This document shows positions 63,880 through 64,000 of a stretch of DNA of 64,000 nucleotides, piece by piece. A program made the translations under genes and the position numbers. The DNA comes from Sphingobacterium sp. B16(2022) (GTDB lineage Bacteria; Bacteroidota; Bacteroidia; Sphingobacteriales; Sphingobacteriaceae), in contig NZ_JAAUVN010000005.1 in assembly GCF_012030425.1 (NCBI RefSeq), forward strand, positions 328,220-392,219. Direction: 5' to 3'. Position 1 is the stretch's first letter, and each line of letters begins with the position of its first letter. The notes under the pieces are model-generated. The model was given only the letters and a program-made list of their open reading frames with translations. It made no database searches and was not told the origin of the DNA.

Positions 63880-64000
63880 TGCCCCCAAAAAGTTAGACAC
63901 TTTCTGGGGGCATTTTTATGAATAAGAAAAACAAGCACAGTTTTGAATTTAAGTTGAGCTGTGTTAGACAAATGGATGAGCATTATCGTTCTGCAAAGTC
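63880..64000 (+). mobile_element. Left end of an IS3-family insertion sequence (cut by the window)
   Basis: Begins TGCCCCCAAAAAGTTAGACAC, a terminal repeat type of IS3-family elements (TG... end). Arms TGCCCCCA (63880-63887) and TGGGGGCA (63905-63912) form a hairpin just before the transposase start. The right end lies outside, and the exact left boundary could be about 20 bp earlier ('agaggctgtc'). Confidence 0.7.
63918..64000 (+). CDS. IS3-family transposase OrfA, N-terminal fragment
   Basis: Starts at ATG 63918 with 'MNKKNKHSFEFKLSCVRQMD', the usual basic N-terminus of the HTH protein OrfA of IS3-family elements; 27 codons are in the window. OrfA binds the element ends and normally joins OrfB by frameshift. 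Open at the right edge. Confidence 0.75.
   Translation, partial: MNKKNKHSFEFKLSCVRQMDEHYRSAK

Larger units (their letters stand above)
63109..63917. other. Gene-poor end region: decaying repeats, a gene remnant and IS left end
   Basis: About 800 bp without an intact gene. Details: degenerate ~105-bp repeat units (about 63180-63472), a short ORF at 63733-63840, and the IS3-type left end from 63880. The frames through the repeats are broken and no function is assigned. Confidence 0.6.

Noticed and set aside
1..64000. CRISPR arrays, rRNA genes, prophage genes
   Set aside because: No regularly spaced repeat arrays, rRNA signatures or phage structural genes were seen.

Overview
The window reads as chromosomal DNA of a Bacteroidota bacterium, most likely Sphingobacteriaceae (Sphingobacterium or a close relative). 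The support is an AT-rich sequence, promoters of the Bacteroidota type (TTG, 20 bp, TAnnTTTG; three clear cases in front of tRNA genes), TonB-dependent receptors with carboxypeptidase-regulatory-like plugs, IPT/TIG lipoproteins, and families typical of the phylum (DUF2851, DUF4199, DUF4249, DUF4918-type glycosylase). The genus is inferred, not demonstrated.

Layout. 1-3.6 kb: end of an Oar-like TonB-dependent receptor and an IPT/NHL lipoprotein. 3.8-12.3 kb (minus strand): tRNA-Lys, then a CzcCBA-type RND metal-efflux operon preceded by its likely two-component system. 12.9-18.4 kb: an AT-rich signalling island with a GNAT/LuxI-like acyltransferase, a SAM methyltransferase, a 7TMR-DISM histidine kinase, a REC-kinase hybrid and a convergent REC protein. 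This is the best candidate for an undescribed system, possibly a signal synthase with its receptor. 18.7-23.9 kb: a LytS/LytTR pair facing a TonB receptor/DUF4249 lipoprotein operon, with a 12-bp direct repeat of 21-bp period upstream of the receptor. 24-33.4 kb: tRNA-Lys copies 2 and 3, a DNA glycosylase, an arginase-family enzyme, an orphan Imm22-like immunity protein, an oxidoreductase/HxlR pair, prmC, ribD, DUF2851, an ankyrin protein, ubiX and a candidate small RNA. 33.5-41.5 kb: a dihydroorotase homologue that has lost its metal ligands, small unknown proteins, two glycosyltransferases, an MBL hydrolase, ispD and queA. 41.7-51.7 kb: an ABC permease, then a glycogen cluster (GH31, glgB, glgA, glgC) and two membrane/lipoprotein genes. 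51.8-63.1 kb: a Kdp potassium-uptake locus with a sigma-54-type activator, tiny membrane ORFs including kdpF, kdpABC, a porin, a KdpD sensor without kinase and a separate histidine kinase. 63.1-64 kb: decaying ~105-bp tandem repeats, a gene remnant and the left end of an IS3-family element cut by the window edge.

How the genes work together. Several units pair a sensor with its target: two-component system plus efflux pump, LytS/LytTR plus TonB receptor, HxlR plus oxidoreductase, and split KdpD/kinase/NtrC-like activator plus KdpFABC. Housekeeping functions (ribD, prmC, queA, ispD, ubiX) lie between them.
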